A DNA stretch of 39,701 nt from Caldifarciminota bacterium (GCA_020352555.1 CP070680.1:2819521-2859221); one strand, 5' to 3'; positions 25,151 through 34,589 are shown, counted from the first letter of the stretch. Numbers and translations are program-made. The notes: generated by a model not told the origin, from the letters alone.

Positions 25151-25869
25151 TACTTCGCCCTCCGACGTTGCAGCGGTGTGCTGTTGGCGGCGGTCTGGGC
25201 TGCGGGCATGATGAGAACCCCGAGCGAGAAGAACGGACCACCGAGGTTGCCGTTCGGCGGATTCAGGATCCGGGCGCCGTTGGCCAGGTGCCAGCCGACG
25301 TTCACCGGCGAGTACAGGTACCCGGCCCGGGCCGCGACGCCGTACCGGCCCCCGCCGGTATTGACAGAAAGCCCAAGCTCAAGGGCGGCCAGGCCGGCGA
25401 GCTTCATGCCCGACCGGATGCTGGCGTTCTGGCCTGGGTTCCCCAGCAACTCGCCGAGTTCGATGTCGCGGCTTTTCCTCCGGAAGTTGAAGGACTCGGA
25501 CAGGCCGCCGACAGCCAGCATCGGAACGATCGTCAGCAGAGGCAAGGGCGAGATTCTGTACCCGACTTCACCGAAGATCCCGGTAGCATCGGTACGCAGC
25601 TGCCAGGAATCGGTTTCGGCGTCGTCCCAGGTCCGGAAGAACAGCGGCCCGACAAGTAGTCCGCTGACCAGAGACCTGACTTCCACACCCCAGCCGAAGT
25701 GGCGAGCGCGGGACTCGGGGAGGTTCTCTGCCTTGAACGCTGCGTTGAAGCCAGTGACATTGGGCTGGTAGGCTGCCGCGAACGGGATGACCCAGCCTTC
25801 GGGCGAGTCCTGGGCACTGAGCCAGGAACCGGTCAGGCTGATGACTACAAGTACAGCAAGTTTCCGCAT
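25150..25869 (-). CDS. Small outer-membrane-like protein of unknown function
   Basis: A 239-residue protein. ATG 25869 is preceded by AAAGGAG at four bases and starts a clear signal peptide (MRKLAVLVVISLTGSWLSAQ). The mature part is rich in glycine and alternating hydrophobic residues (GLLVGPLFFRTWDDAE, RYGVAARAGYLYSPVNVGWHL), suggesting an 8- to 10-strand beta-barrel, although the basic C-terminus (PLQRRRAK) lacks the usual terminal aromatic residue. Transcribed with the DUF4097-type lipoprotein. I cannot assign a family. Confidence 0.72.
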   Translation of the reverse strand: MRKLAVLVVISLTGSWLSAQDSPEGWVIPFAAAYQPNVTGFNAAFKAENLPESRARHFGWGVEVRSLVSGLLVGPLFFRTWDDAETDSWQLRTDATGIFGEVGYRISPLPLLTIVPMLAVGGLSESFNFRRKSRDIELGELLGNPGQNASIRSGMKLAGLAALELGLSVNTGGGRYGVAARAGYLYSPVNVGWHLANGARILNPPNGNLGGPFFSLGVLIMPAAQTAANSTPLQRRRAK

Positions 25870-25980
25870 AATGCTCCTTTTCGGGGCAGCTGACTCCCCG
25901 TGGTGGAGTATAGGCACAAGCACGGGCCAAGTAAAGCTGTTGACCGGGGCGAACGCACGTCTCGATAGGGCGCGGAGCAG

Positions 25981-26009
25981 TTGACCCGGTCAGGCGTGGG
26001 TCATACACT
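25981..26009 (+). promoter_or_regulatory. Promoter of the two-component system
   Basis: TTGACC (25981-25986), 17-bp spacer, TACACT (26004-26009). Transcription would start at about 26015-26016, at the GTG that opens the kinase frame. Confidence 0.45.
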
Positions 26010-26014
26010 GCAGG

Positions 26015-27019
26015 GTGCGGCCCATGAGGCAGCCAGAGTTCTGGATCATCGTCGCGGCCGGCGCGGTGCTGACCGTGGGCCACTACACAGCGCCCACTGA
26101 CGATCCCTTTTGGCACGACCTCTTCCGCAGGCTCTATTACCTGCCCATCATCCTGGCCGGCCTGCGATACGGGCTGAAGGGTGGGCTTATCACCGCGGCG
26201 GCGATATCGTTCGCGTTCATGCCCCATGTTCTGATGACGCGCCAGACGCTATATGTGCAGGCCAGCGAATCCAGGTTCGAGATGCCGCTCTATTTCCTGG
26301 TCGGCATCGTGACCGGCATCGTGGCCGACCGGCAGCGCCGGGCGAGCGAGTCGCTGCGCCGGGCCGAGCGGCTCAAGACGATCGGCGAGATGGCGGCCGG
26401 AATGGCGCACGAAATCAAGAACCCGCTCGCCGGAATTCGGAGTTCGGCACAACTCTTGGCATCGCGAACCAGGGGAGGGGATGCAGAACTTGTCGACATC
26501 ATCGTCGGCGAGGTAGACCTGCTGAACAAAGTGGTCAACGATTTCCTACAATACGCACGGCCCGCACCGCTCAAGCGCGGCCCGGCAAGGCTCGGCGATA
26601 TCATGGAATCGGTCAAGACACTGCTCGACCCGGTCGCGGCCGGGAGGCGGGTCGAGATCGAACTCGACCGGCCCGACTCTGAGCCCGAAGTCTCCTGCGA
26701 TGCGGATCAGGTACGCCAGGTGTTGATCAACCTGGTCCTGAATGCGGTGCAGGCTTCGCCTGAAGGTACCGCAGTACGGCTCAAGATCGATGGGCACGGT
26801 GACCGGGTACGGGCATCGGTCATCGACTCCGGACCAGGGATACCAAGAGACAGACTGCGCGCGGTGTTCGAGCCGTTCTTCACGACCAAGGAAGGTGGGA
26901 CCGGACTCGGGCTGTCAATCGCCCAGCGCATCGTCGGGGAGCACGGTGGCTCACTCCGTCTCGAACCGAGTCCGGGCGGCGGAACCAGGGCGACAGTGGA
27001 GCTGTCCAAGAGCCGATGA
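26015..27019 (+). CDS. Membrane sensor histidine kinase, NtrB-like
   Basis: A 334-residue kinase. Three to four hydrophobic segments lie in residues 8-105 (FWIIVAAGAVLTVGHYT, LYYLPIILAGLRYGL, LYFLVGIVTGIVAD) with no large periplasmic loop, so it senses within or near the membrane. HisKA: GEMAAGMAHEIKNPLAGI, phospho-accepting H near residue 130. HATPase: NLVLNAVQASPEG, DSGPGI, GGTGLGLSIAQRIVGEHGG. The stop overlaps the regulator's ATG (ATGA). GTG 26015 fits a leaderless start; ATG 26024 is the alternative. It probably controls the metal/redox cluster downstream. Confidence 0.9.
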   Translation: MRPMRQPEFWIIVAAGAVLTVGHYTAPTDDPFWHDLFRRLYYLPIILAGLRYGLKGGLITAAAISFAFMPHVLMTRQTLYVQASESRFEMPLYFLVGIVTGIVADRQRRASESLRRAERLKTIGEMAAGMAHEIKNPLAGIRSSAQLLASRTRGGDAELVDIIVGEVDLLNKVVNDFLQYARPAPLKRGPARLGDIMESVKTLLDPVAAGRRVEIELDRPDSEPEVSCDADQVRQVLINLVLNAVQASPEGTAVRLKIDGHGDRVRASVIDSGPGIPRDRLRAVFEPFFTTKEGGTGLGLSIAQRIVGEHGGSLRLEPSPGGGTRATVELSKSR

Positions 27020-28362
27020 GAGCGAAGCATCAGGTACTGGTAGTTGACGATGACGCAGGGCTCGCCAGAGTAGTCAGGTTGCTGCTTGAGGAACAAGGAT
27101 GCGCCGTGACCCTGGCGGCGAATGTCAGGGACGCCAAGGCCGCGCTTCTGGCCCGGGGGTTCGACCTGGCGGTGACCGACCTCCAGCTTCCGGACGGGGA
27201 CGGGCTCGAGGTGCTCGATGCAGTGAAGCGGGCGAGTCCTGGCACCCAGGTGGTGATGATCACGGCGTTCGCGACCGTGCCGACCGCAGTCGAGGCGATG
27301 AAACGGGGTGCGTTCGACTATCTGACCAAGCCTTTTGACAACGACCGGTTCACGACTCTGGTCGGGAACGCGCTCCGACTCCGGGACTTGGCACAGGAGA
27401 ACGTCAGGCTGCGCTCCGAGGCCGAGCAGCGTTACGGGCTGTCGGCCATCGTGGGTTCGAGCTCGCAGATGGAGAAGGTGCGCGAGCAGATAAGGCTCGC
27501 CGCGGGGAGCGACGCCGCGGTGATGATCCAGGGCGAGACCGGCACGGGCAAGGAGCTGGCCGCACGTGCCATCCACCTGCTCGGGGAGCGGGCCGGCGAG
27601 CCGTTCGTTGCCGTGAACTGCGGCGCGATACCCGAGAACCTGGTCGAGAGCGAGCTGTTCGGGCACAGCAAGGGCGCGTTCACCGGCGCGGTCCGGGACT
27701 TTGACGGCCGGTTTGTCCAGGCGGACCGGGGAACCATCTTCCTCGACGAAGTCACCGAGATGAAGCCGGACTCCCAGGTCAAGCTGCTGCGGGCGATCGA
27801 GGCGATGGAGGTCCAGGCGGTCGGTGCGACCGACGCGCGCACGATAGACGTGCGGGTCATCAGCGCCACGAACCGGAACCCGGCCGAGTGCATCAGGAGC
27901 GGCGGCTTCCGCGAGGACCTGTACTACCGGCTGAACGTGTTCGTGCTAAGGCTGCCGCCTCTGCGCGAGCACCGCTCCGACATACCTGAGCTGGTGGAAC
28001 ACTACCTGGCCGGTCGCGGCTTCAGCCGGGAGATGGCAGGAGACGACGTTCTTGACCTGCTTGCCGAGCACGATTTCCCGGGCAATGTCCGCGAGCTCGA
28101 GAATGTCATCGAGTCCGGACTGATACTGAGCCGAGGTCGAACTCTCAGACCTGAGCACATCGCGGACCGGCTCATGCCTTCCGCTCCCGGACCTTCGGCC
28201 CGACCTGAGATACCCGAGCACGGCATCTCGCTTGAGGACGTGGAGAAGAACTATCTGGTCGAGGTCCTGAAAAAGGCCGGAGGCAACAAGTCCCACGCCG
28301 CCCGGCTGCTCGGGATCTCTCGAGCCACGCTTCTCTACCGAATCAAGAAACACGGGCTCTAG
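27016..28362 (+). CDS. NtrC-family sigma54-dependent response regulator
   Basis: A 448-residue activator. Receiver domain 5-115 with the phospho-acceptor D55 in VTDLQLPDGDG and K near 105 in YLTKPF. AAA+ domain about 143-380: Walker A GETGTGKE, sigma54-contact loop GAFTGA, Walker B GTIFLDEV, arginine-finger region FREDLYYRLNVF. A Fis-type helix-turn-helix forms the C-terminus (NKSHAARLLGISRATLLYRIKK). Partner of the upstream kinase by the 4-bp overlap. A GG-N10-GC element 130 bp downstream of its stop could be its sigma54 target. Confidence 0.95.
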   Translation: MRAKHQVLVVDDDAGLARVVRLLLEEQGCAVTLAANVRDAKAALLARGFDLAVTDLQLPDGDGLEVLDAVKRASPGTQVVMITAFATVPTAVEAMKRGAFDYLTKPFDNDRFTTLVGNALRLRDLAQENVRLRSEAEQRYGLSAIVGSSSQMEKVREQIRLAAGSDAAVMIQGETGTGKELAARAIHLLGERAGEPFVAVNCGAIPENLVESELFGHSKGAFTGAVRDFDGRFVQADRGTIFLDEVTEMKPDSQVKLLRAIEAMEVQAVGATDARTIDVRVISATNRNPAECIRSGGFREDLYYRLNVFVLRLPPLREHRSDIPELVEHYLAGRGFSREMAGDDVLDLLAEHDFPGNVRELENVIESGLILSRGRTLRPEHIADRLMPSAPGPSARPEIPEHGISLEDVEKNYLVEVLKKAGGNKSHAARLLGISRATLLYRIKKHGL

Positions 28363-28448
28363 GTCTCCCAGCCCTCGATCTACTGCAGCATAACAGACAA
28401 CCCCTGTAGCATTCCAGACACCTGCGAAAGGACGTTCTGATCGGCCTT

Positions 28449-28466
28449 CTGCCAAGACACTGATAG
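28449..28466 (+). repeat. Degenerate copy of the CTGCCAG/CTGGCAG family
   Basis: CTGCCAAGACACTGATAG in the spacer between the response regulator and the small membrane protein gene. Weak on its own; included because it matches the family's core spacing. Confidence 0.3.
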
Positions 28467-28493
28467 TCAGTTACTTGGCTTCTCGGCCACTGT

Positions 28494-28508
28494 CGGCACG
28501 CGACATGC
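28494..28508 (+). promoter_or_regulatory. Candidate sigma54 (-24/-12) promoter of the metal/redox cluster
   Basis: CGGCACG (28494-28500), four bases, then ATGC: the GG (28495-28496) and GC (28507-28508) are separated by 10 bases as sigma54 requires. Consensus is TGGCACG-N4-TTGC. The start would be near 28520, just before the second Met codon of the small membrane protein at 28523. It follows an NtrC-type activator gene. Confidence 0.45.
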
Positions 28509-28651
28509 ATTCCATTTTCTCGATGTGTGGCTACTACTCCTCTTCCTGGCTGCTGAACGTAGGCGTTCTGCTGGTGTTCGGGGCTTTGCTCTTTGTGGGC
28601 GTGGTGCTGGTACTCCGGCGTTTCGGACCGAAGGACACGCACAGAGGGTAG
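28505..28651 (+). CDS. Small single-pass membrane protein (48 residues)
   Basis: ATG 28505 to TAG 28651, in the gap before the outer-membrane barrel. The product starts MHSIFSMCGYY, has one hydrophobic segment of about 22 residues (WLLNVGVLLVFGALLFVGVV) and a basic end (RRFGPKDTHRG), consistent with an N-out, C-in topology. The second Met (28523) would give 42 residues and fits the candidate sigma54 start better. It lies five bases before the barrel gene and so is the first gene of the cluster. Small membrane proteins often stabilise transporters or sensors; its role here is unknown. Confidence 0.6.
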   Translation: MHSIFSMCGYYSSSWLLNVGVLLVFGALLFVGVVLVLRRFGPKDTHRG

Positions 28652-28655
28652 GGAA

Positions 28656-29645
28656 GTGAGCATCAGGCGTCTGCTCGTCGGAATGCTTCTGATTGCAGCC
28701 ATTGCGGCCGGCGGGCTGCGCGTGGACGTGGGTGGGGCCATCTTTCCCCGCTTCACGGTGGACGCGGAGAAAAGCTCCTTCTTCCTGATGGGAGCCGAAG
28801 CCAATGTCAGAGCCCAGGTCACGAGCAGGACCCGCGACATCCTCACCGCTGCCGTGCAGGTCGGTGCGGGCAGTGCGATGCAGGGCTGGACCAGCGGATT
28901 CCATTTCGGCGAGGCCTACATCCTGTTTCCGACCGGGCTGCGGCTGCCGACCGTCCGCATCGGACAGGCGGTGATTCCGTTCGGCCTGATGGCAGACTAC
29001 GACATCCATTCGCAGATCGTGCAGACGTCTTTCGCCCGGTCACTGGGCCTGCGCCTGGACCCGGGCATCGGAATACTTGGTTCGCTCGGCCCGGCCGATT
29101 ACTGGCTCTGGGTCTCCAACGGGAACGGTCCCTACGTCATGGACAATGACGTAGACAAAGTAATAACAACGAGGATTGCGCCCACGTTCCTCTTGGGTGA
29201 CGCAGAAGTCACGGCCGGGCTGAGCGGCCTTTTCGGTTCTCTTCCGCACTGGAGCCTTGACAGCCTGAGCGCGATGATGAGCGGCCCCCGGGACTACGCT
29301 ACGAAGTACCGGCTTGGGCTCGACAACACGACTGACTGGGGGCCGCTCACTCTCCGGCTCGAAGGCGTCATCGGCAAGGACTCGACGCTCAGCCACCCGC
29401 TGGTTTTCGGGTACTACGGCGAGGCGAGGTATTCGTTCGCCTACTGGATACAGGCGCTCGGCAAGTACGACGGCTGGCACACCGAGGAGGGCAGCGCCCG
29501 GAACCTGGGCGCGGGTGTCAATCTGAGGCTGCCCGATGTGTCGATGGTGGACTTTCAACTACTGTACGAGATCGATTTCGTGAATACGGGAGCACATGAT
29601 GAACAGGACTGGTCGGTTGTCTCACAGGTGGCGGTCAACTTCTAG
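28656..29645 (+). CDS. Outer-membrane beta-barrel, porin-like
   Basis: A 329-residue protein starting at GTG 28656 (the AGAGGGTAGGGA before it can serve as ribosome-binding site). Signal peptide about 1-20 (LLVGMLLIAAIAAGG). The remainder is alternating amphipathic strands (EAYILFPTGLRLPTVRIG, YGEARYSFAYWIQALGKYDG) ending in VVSQVAVNF with a terminal phenylalanine, as needed for BAM insertion. It resembles phosphate-selective-porin/OprO-type barrels in style, but I would not name the family. Its end overlaps the FMN-binding-like gene by 50 bases. As the only outer-membrane part of the cluster it could admit the substrate of the ABC system. Confidence 0.8.
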   Translation: MSIRRLLVGMLLIAAIAAGGLRVDVGGAIFPRFTVDAEKSSFFLMGAEANVRAQVTSRTRDILTAAVQVGAGSAMQGWTSGFHFGEAYILFPTGLRLPTVRIGQAVIPFGLMADYDIHSQIVQTSFARSLGLRLDPGIGILGSLGPADYWLWVSNGNGPYVMDNDVDKVITTRIAPTFLLGDAEVTAGLSGLFGSLPHWSLDSLSAMMSGPRDYATKYRLGLDNTTDWGPLTLRLEGVIGKDSTLSHPLVFGYYGEARYSFAYWIQALGKYDGWHTEEGSARNLGAGVNLRLPDVSMVDFQLLYEIDFVNTGAHDEQDWSVVSQVAVNF

Positions 29646-30363
29646 CCTGCGTGTCCTGAGCGTACTGGCAGTGGCTCTGCTGGTGAGTGGCGCATCGGCG
29701 TCACTGTGCGTCTGGCGGTCCCCGGACACCGATATCGCCGAGATGTTCGACGCCGGCTCATACAAGACCGTGTTCGAAGACATCGATGACGCGCGGCAGC
29801 TCAAGATCGAGGAGCAGCTGGGCGCAGAGCTGGACCCTGACGAGACCCAGTTCAAGTTCTTCCCGGTCTTCCAGGGAGATGAACAGGTCGGGACCGTGAT
29901 GACACACGTCGGCAAGGGCCAGTTCGGGGCAATCGAAGTGGTTGTCGCGGCCGTCGACACTGACTCGGGCCCGGTCGTCAAGGCGGTCCGGATCCAGCGC
30001 GACCGGGAGAAGGCCAAGCAGGCTTTGAGAAGCAGCGAATTCCTGGGCCAGTTCCAGGGCAAGGGCGTCGACGAACCGTTTGTGGTCGGCGAAGACCTTG
30101 AACCAGCGGCCGAAGGAGCGGATGTCGCATCTCAGGCTGTGGCGACAGCGGTCCGCAAGCTGCTGGTGGTCTACGACGAGTTCTACGGAAAGGGTGAGCC
30201 ATCAGATGGCACCCGCGAGCCCGCAGAGACAAGGGTCCAAGGGGTCGAGGGTCCGAGTGGCGAACTGGAGCCTGGAGGCCCGAGTCCCGCGGCGCCGCGT
30301 TCGTCCTTTCGCTCCTCCCCTGGAACCCTAGAACCCTCGAATCCTCGAACCCTCTCCCAGTGA
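29596..30363 (+). CDS. Exported FMN-binding-domain-like protein
   Basis: A 255-residue protein. N-terminal signal segment about 18-36 (RVLSVLAVALLVSGASA). Residues of about 85-200 resemble the FMN_bind domain of RnfG/NosR: VGTVMTHVGKGQFGAIEVVVA, VKAVRIQRDREK, SSEFLGQFQGKG, and ASQAVATAVRKLLVVYDEFY. The position of the flavin-accepting (S/T)GA(S/T)x(S/T) motif reads EGADVAS, lacking the acceptor threonine, so covalent flavinylation is doubtful. The last 50 residues are low-complexity and encoded by two opposed 8-bp arrays (30233-30264 and 30321-30352). It probably passes electrons in the periplasm to the ABC permease system encoded next, whose GTG start overlaps its stop. Confidence 0.7.
   Translation: MMNRTGRLSHRWRSTSSLRVLSVLAVALLVSGASASLCVWRSPDTDIAEMFDAGSYKTVFEDIDDARQLKIEEQLGAELDPDETQFKFFPVFQGDEQVGTVMTHVGKGQFGAIEVVVAAVDTDSGPVVKAVRIQRDREKAKQALRSSEFLGQFQGKGVDEPFVVGEDLEPAAEGADVASQAVATAVRKLLVVYDEFYGKGEPSDGTREPAETRVQGVEGPSGELEPGGPSPAAPRSSFRSSPGTLEPSNPRTLSQ
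30233..30264 (+). repeat. 8-bp array, type GGGTYCRA, left arm
   Basis: Four octamers such as GGGTCCAA and GGGTCCGA. A 27-bp stretch (30231-30257) is identical to 32724-32750. Confidence 0.75.
30321..30352 (-). repeat. 8-bp array, type GGGTYCRA, inverted arm
   Basis: Four octamers on the minus strand (GGGTTCGA, GGATTCGA and similar). It can pair with 30233-30264, allowing G-U pairs, to form a long imperfect hairpin just before the permease start at 30360. Confidence 0.7.
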
Positions 30364-31556
30364 ACTTCTTCCGCTTCGCACTCAAGAACCTCTTCGCGCA
30401 CAGGACGCGGACTCTGCTGACACTCGTCAGCATGACGGTCGCGGTCGCCGTCCTGTTCACCCTGCTCTCGTTCAACCGCGGCTACGAACGCGGGCTGAAG
30501 GAACAGCTGCAGGCGATGGGCATCCACATGCTGGTGGTGCCTGTCGGCTGTCCGTACGAGGCTGCTTCGCTGATAATCAAGGGAGGGAAGATACCGAATT
30601 TCCTTCCCGGCTCGGCACTGGACGAGGTTCGGGCGCTGCCCCAAGTCGACATCGCCGCTCCATCGCTGATGAGTGGCATAGTCCGGCCGGAGGAGGGTAG
30701 GACCGACATCTACCTCGGCATCGACTCGACGACCCTGGAGCTGAAGAACTGGTGGAAGCTCAAAGGCAGGTTCTTCGAGAAGCCCAACGAGATGATCCTC
30801 GGGTACGACGTGACGCTGATCGAGCTTTCCCATGTCGGGGACCAGATCTACGTGCCCGAGCTGGACATGACGTTCGATGTGGTCGGCGAGCTAGAGCCAA
30901 CCGGTACTGAGGACGACGGTTTCTTCTACGTGCCGCTCGAGACGGCGCAGGAGATGTTCTTGCGGCTCGAAGGGGACTCGGGCGCGGCGTCGGTCGCAGG
31001 CATCGACCGTCTGACGGCAGTTTCGATCCGGCTGAAGAACCCGGACGACGCGCCGGTCGTGACCCCCAGGCTTTCGGAAATCAAGGGCGCTGAGGTGATC
31101 ACGATGGGTGAACTGCTGGGCACGATGATGAGCCTGATGGGTTCGGCCAAGACCCTGCTCCTTTCCATCGTGATGATAATCATCGTCATTTCCGCGCTCG
31201 GTGTTCTCAACACGGTGCTGATGTCGGTCTTCGAGCGGACCAAGGAGATCGGCGTCATGCGGGCGACCGGAGCCAGTGAGCTGCACGTATTCTCGCTGGT
31301 CTGGCTCGAGACCGTCATCCTGAGCCTGCTCGGCGGGGCCGGGGGACTTGGGCTGGCAGTGGTCGGCGCCCGGGCAATCGAGGGCGTGGTGAAGAGGTTC
31401 CTGCCGCTCGCCCCCAAGGGAAGCGTGGTGGCGCTGGAGCCGGCTTCGTTCTTGCTGGTACTGGCTTTCGTGCTCGGCATCGGGCTGGTGGCCGGGTTCT
31501 ACCCGGCCCTGCGTGCCGCGAGGGCCAAGCCGATCGAGGCACTCAGGAGCGAATGA
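30360..31556 (+). CDS. FtsX/MacB-type ABC permease 1 with GCPYEA motif
   Basis: A 398-residue inner-membrane permease. GTG 30360 overlaps the previous stop (GTGA). One N-terminal membrane segment (about 18-38) is followed by a periplasmic MacB-like domain (about 40-255) and three C-terminal segments: LLLSIVMIIIVISALGVLNT, ETVILSLLGGAGGLGLAVVG and FLLVLAFVLGIGLVAGFY. GCPYEA (C64) lies just after the first segment and is repeated in the second permease; from memory this motif is shared with the permeases of P19/Fet iron clusters. FtsX-type permeases usually do mechanical work or move lipid-like or peptide substrates rather than ions; the motif cysteine could bind metal or take part in redox chemistry. 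Confidence 0.88.
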   Translation: MNFFRFALKNLFAHRTRTLLTLVSMTVAVAVLFTLLSFNRGYERGLKEQLQAMGIHMLVVPVGCPYEAASLIIKGGKIPNFLPGSALDEVRALPQVDIAAPSLMSGIVRPEEGRTDIYLGIDSTTLELKNWWKLKGRFFEKPNEMILGYDVTLIELSHVGDQIYVPELDMTFDVVGELEPTGTEDDGFFYVPLETAQEMFLRLEGDSGAASVAGIDRLTAVSIRLKNPDDAPVVTPRLSEIKGAEVITMGELLGTMMSLMGSAKTLLLSIVMIIIVISALGVLNTVLMSVFERTKEIGVMRATGASELHVFSLVWLETVILSLLGGAGGLGLAVVGARAIEGVVKRFLPLAPKGSVVALEPASFLLVLAFVLGIGLVAGFYPALRAARAKPIEALRSE

Positions 31557-32715
31557 TGAAGTGGTTCTACCTGGCGTTCAAGAACCTTGTCCGGCGTCGC
31601 GTCAGGACGACGCTGACCGTGCTCGGGGTCGCGATCGCCATCGCTGTGTTGTACTCGCTCTTTCAGTTCCAGCGCGGCTACCAGTCCAGATTGAAGGACG
31701 AACTCGGCGCGCTCGGTGCCCACGTGCTGGTCGTCCCGAAGGGCTGCCCGTACGAGGCCGCGACCATTGCGCTGCACGGCGGCAAGTGGCCCCGGTACAT
31801 GGACGAGGGGCTGCTCGACAAGGTGCAGCAGAACCCGGGCGTGGCCCAGGCAGCGGGCGTGATCATGGACGCGGTGTTTCTGCCCGACGGCCGGAACGTC
31901 ATCCTGCTCGGGATCGACGAGGAGTATGCGAGGCTCAGGCCGGCCTGGAAACTGACCGGACAATGGTTTGAGTCGGACTCATCCGTGATTCTGGGTTCGA
32001 GCATGGCCGGCGAGGCGGGTGTTGGGCCGGGCGACGAATGGACCATACCGGGCCGCGACGTCACGCTGAAGGTCTCGGCAGTGCTCGAGCGGACCAAGAC
32101 CCAGGACGACGGTTTCGTGTTTCTGCCGCGCCGTACTCTGCAGAAGATATTCGGCCTCGAAGGAAAGCTGGTGACGATCCTGATCAAAGCTAGGAACGTG
32201 GACAGGACCGATGAGCTGGTCGCGTCGCTGCGTGCGGACGAGGTGGACATGAACGTGTTTCCCCTGACCGAGCTGCTGAACACCATCGGCGACCTGATGG
32301 CGAGCACACGGGTGTTCGTGTCCGCAGTCATCGTCATCGCCCTGATTATCGGCACGGTGGGCGTGCTCAACACCGTGCTGATGGCGGTGTTCGAGCGCAC
32401 GCGCGAGATCGGGATGATGAAGGCGATGGGCGGGTCTCGAAGCGACATATTCAGGCTGGTCTGGGCTGAGACGATGCTGACGACTCTGGCCGGCGGACTT
32501 GTCGGAGTGGCGGTCGCCATCGCGTCCTCCCGGCTGGTCGAGGCGTTCATCCGCGGCATGATTCCATTCGCGCCCGAAGGATCGCTGATCGGGTTTTCGC
32601 TGCCGACTCTGGCGGCGTGCGTGGGATTGTCCCTGGCACTGGGCCTGTTCGCCGGCTTCTACCCGGCCTGGCGGGCTTCCGGCGTGCGGCCGGTCGAGGC
32701 GATAAAGGCGGATTG

Positions 32716-32716
<1 letters not shown>
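31553..32716 (+). CDS. FtsX/MacB-type ABC permease 2 with GCPYEA motif
   Basis: A 387-residue paralogue of the preceding permease, with which it shares an ATGATGA overlap. Same topology: a first segment about 18-38 (TLTVLGVAIAIAVLYSLF), a periplasmic domain, and three C-terminal segments (VSAVIVIALIIGTVGVLNT, TMLTTLAGGLVGVAVAIAS, LAACVGLSLALGLFAGFY). GCPYEA is at C65. The pair probably forms a heterodimer, consistent with two different ATPases encoded next. ERTKTQDDGFVFLP matches permease 1's EPTGTEDDGFFYVP, a shared periplasmic loop. Its TGA overlaps the first ATPase's ATG. Confidence 0.88.
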
Positions 32717-33421
<705 letters not shown>

Positions 33422-33438
<17 letters not shown>

Positions 33439-34207
33439 CCTAGTGACCAAGTGGTCGAGTGATCAAGTGGCGGAGACGGACACCGGAGTCCTTGATGCGC
33501 AGCCTGCCAGTCCTCTGACAGAACCTCGACCCCTTCTTTGTGTCCGTGACCTCTGGCGGACGTATCGGCGCGGCAGCGAGGAGATCCATGCCCTGGCCGG
33601 GGTCGGGCTCGACCTGCGACCGGGTGAGATAGTGTCGATAGTCGGGCGGAGCGGTTCGGGCAAGACAACGATGCTGAACCAGGTCGGATGTCTGGACCGA
33701 CCCAGCAGCGGCAGCATCCTGGTCGACGGCACCGACGTGACCAGGCTGCGCGAGAAGGACCTGGTCGCTTTTCGTCGCGACCACATAGGATTCATCTTCC
33801 AGCTCTTCTACCTCATCCCCACCTTGACCGTGGAAGAGAACATCAGGCTGCCGCTGGTGTTTGCGCGGCGGCAAGACGACGAGCGGGTGGATGAACTCAT
33901 CGAACGGGTCGGGCTGACAAAGGAGAGACGGTCTTTGCCCAAGCAGCTCGACGGCGGGGCCATGCAGCGGGTGGCGATAGCGCGCGCGCTCATCAACCGG
34001 CCCAGGATTCTGCTGGCAGACGAGCCCACTGGCCGGCTCGAGAAGAAGTCGCGCGCCGCAGTACTCGACATTTTCCGCGAGCTCGCAACCGACGGGCTCG
34101 CGATACTGATGGCGACCCACGACCTGGAGCAGGCCGGAGAGGCGGATCGGATAATCGAATTCTCGGACGGCAAGGTCGTCCGTGAGACACAGAACAGGAG
34201 GAAGTGA
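33422..34207 (+). CDS. ABC transporter ATPase 2 with degenerate signature motif
   Basis: A 261-residue ATPase. ATG 33422 is six bases after GGAGG and overlaps ATPase 1 by 17 bases. The first 38 residues are low-complexity and encoded by the octamer array (33435-33474) and a palindrome copy (33504-33521). Walker A GRSGSGKTT, Q-loop IFQLFYLIP, Walker B ILLADEPTG and switch H in ATHDLE are intact. The signature reads LDGGAMQR instead of LSGGQ/E, so the conserved serine is aspartate; in heterodimeric exporters such changes mark a non-consensus ATP site. It presumably pairs with ATPase 1. Confidence 0.9.
33435..33474 (+). repeat. 8-bp array, type GTGRYCRA
   Basis: Five octamers without indels (GTGACCAA, GTGGTCGA, GTGATCAA and similar), the same family as 8914-8961, translated out of phase in the N-terminus of ATPase 2. 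Confidence 0.8.
33504..33521 (-). repeat. Copy of the CTGCCAG/CTGGCAG palindrome family
   Basis: CTGCCAGTCCTCTGACAG; with its flanks it matches the minus strand of 25097-25120 at about 26 of 29 positions. Confidence 0.65.
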
Positions 34208-34208
34208 T

Positions 34209-34589
34209 ATGAAATATCTGTCAATTGCGACAGTTGTGCTGGCATCCGTGCTGGTCGCGGTCCTGGCCACCGGTTGCGGCAGCGCCAAGCAGGCGCCTGT
34301 GTACGGGCGCGAGATACCGGCCGGCATGCCGGTGACCACTGCGGCCGAAATACTGGCCAGCCCTGAAGCGTTCGAAGGCAAGGATGTGCTGGTCAGCGGC
34401 AAGATAACAAGCGAGTGCCCTTCGGGCGGGTGGATATGGGTGCGTGACGGGTCTGGCGAAATCTACGTCAACATGCACCCGACCAACGTGTTCATCCCAC
34501 AGCGTGTCGGCAGCAATGTCCGGGCCATGGGCAAGGTCGTGCTTGAGTCCGGTTCGGCCCAGGTAGTCGGGTACGGGCTCGAGTTCTGA
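34209..34589 (+). CDS. OB-fold lipoprotein
   Basis: A 126-residue protein with AGGAGG seven bases before ATG 34209. Signal segment and lipobox LATGC give a lipidated cysteine near residue 23. The mature domain (about 45-126) resembles small OB-fold/DUF4920-like exported proteins: GKDVLVSGKITSECPSGG, WIWVRDGSGEIYVN, VRAMGKVV. The exposed C in SECPSGG could bind a metal. Same operon, one base after the ATPase 2 stop. Likely a periplasmic accessory factor of the transport system. Confidence 0.82.
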   Translation: MKYLSIATVVLASVLVAVLATGCGSAKQAPVYGREIPAGMPVTTAAEILASPEAFEGKDVLVSGKITSECPSGGWIWVRDGSGEIYVNMHPTNVFIPQRVGSNVRAMGKVVLESGSAQVVGYGLEF

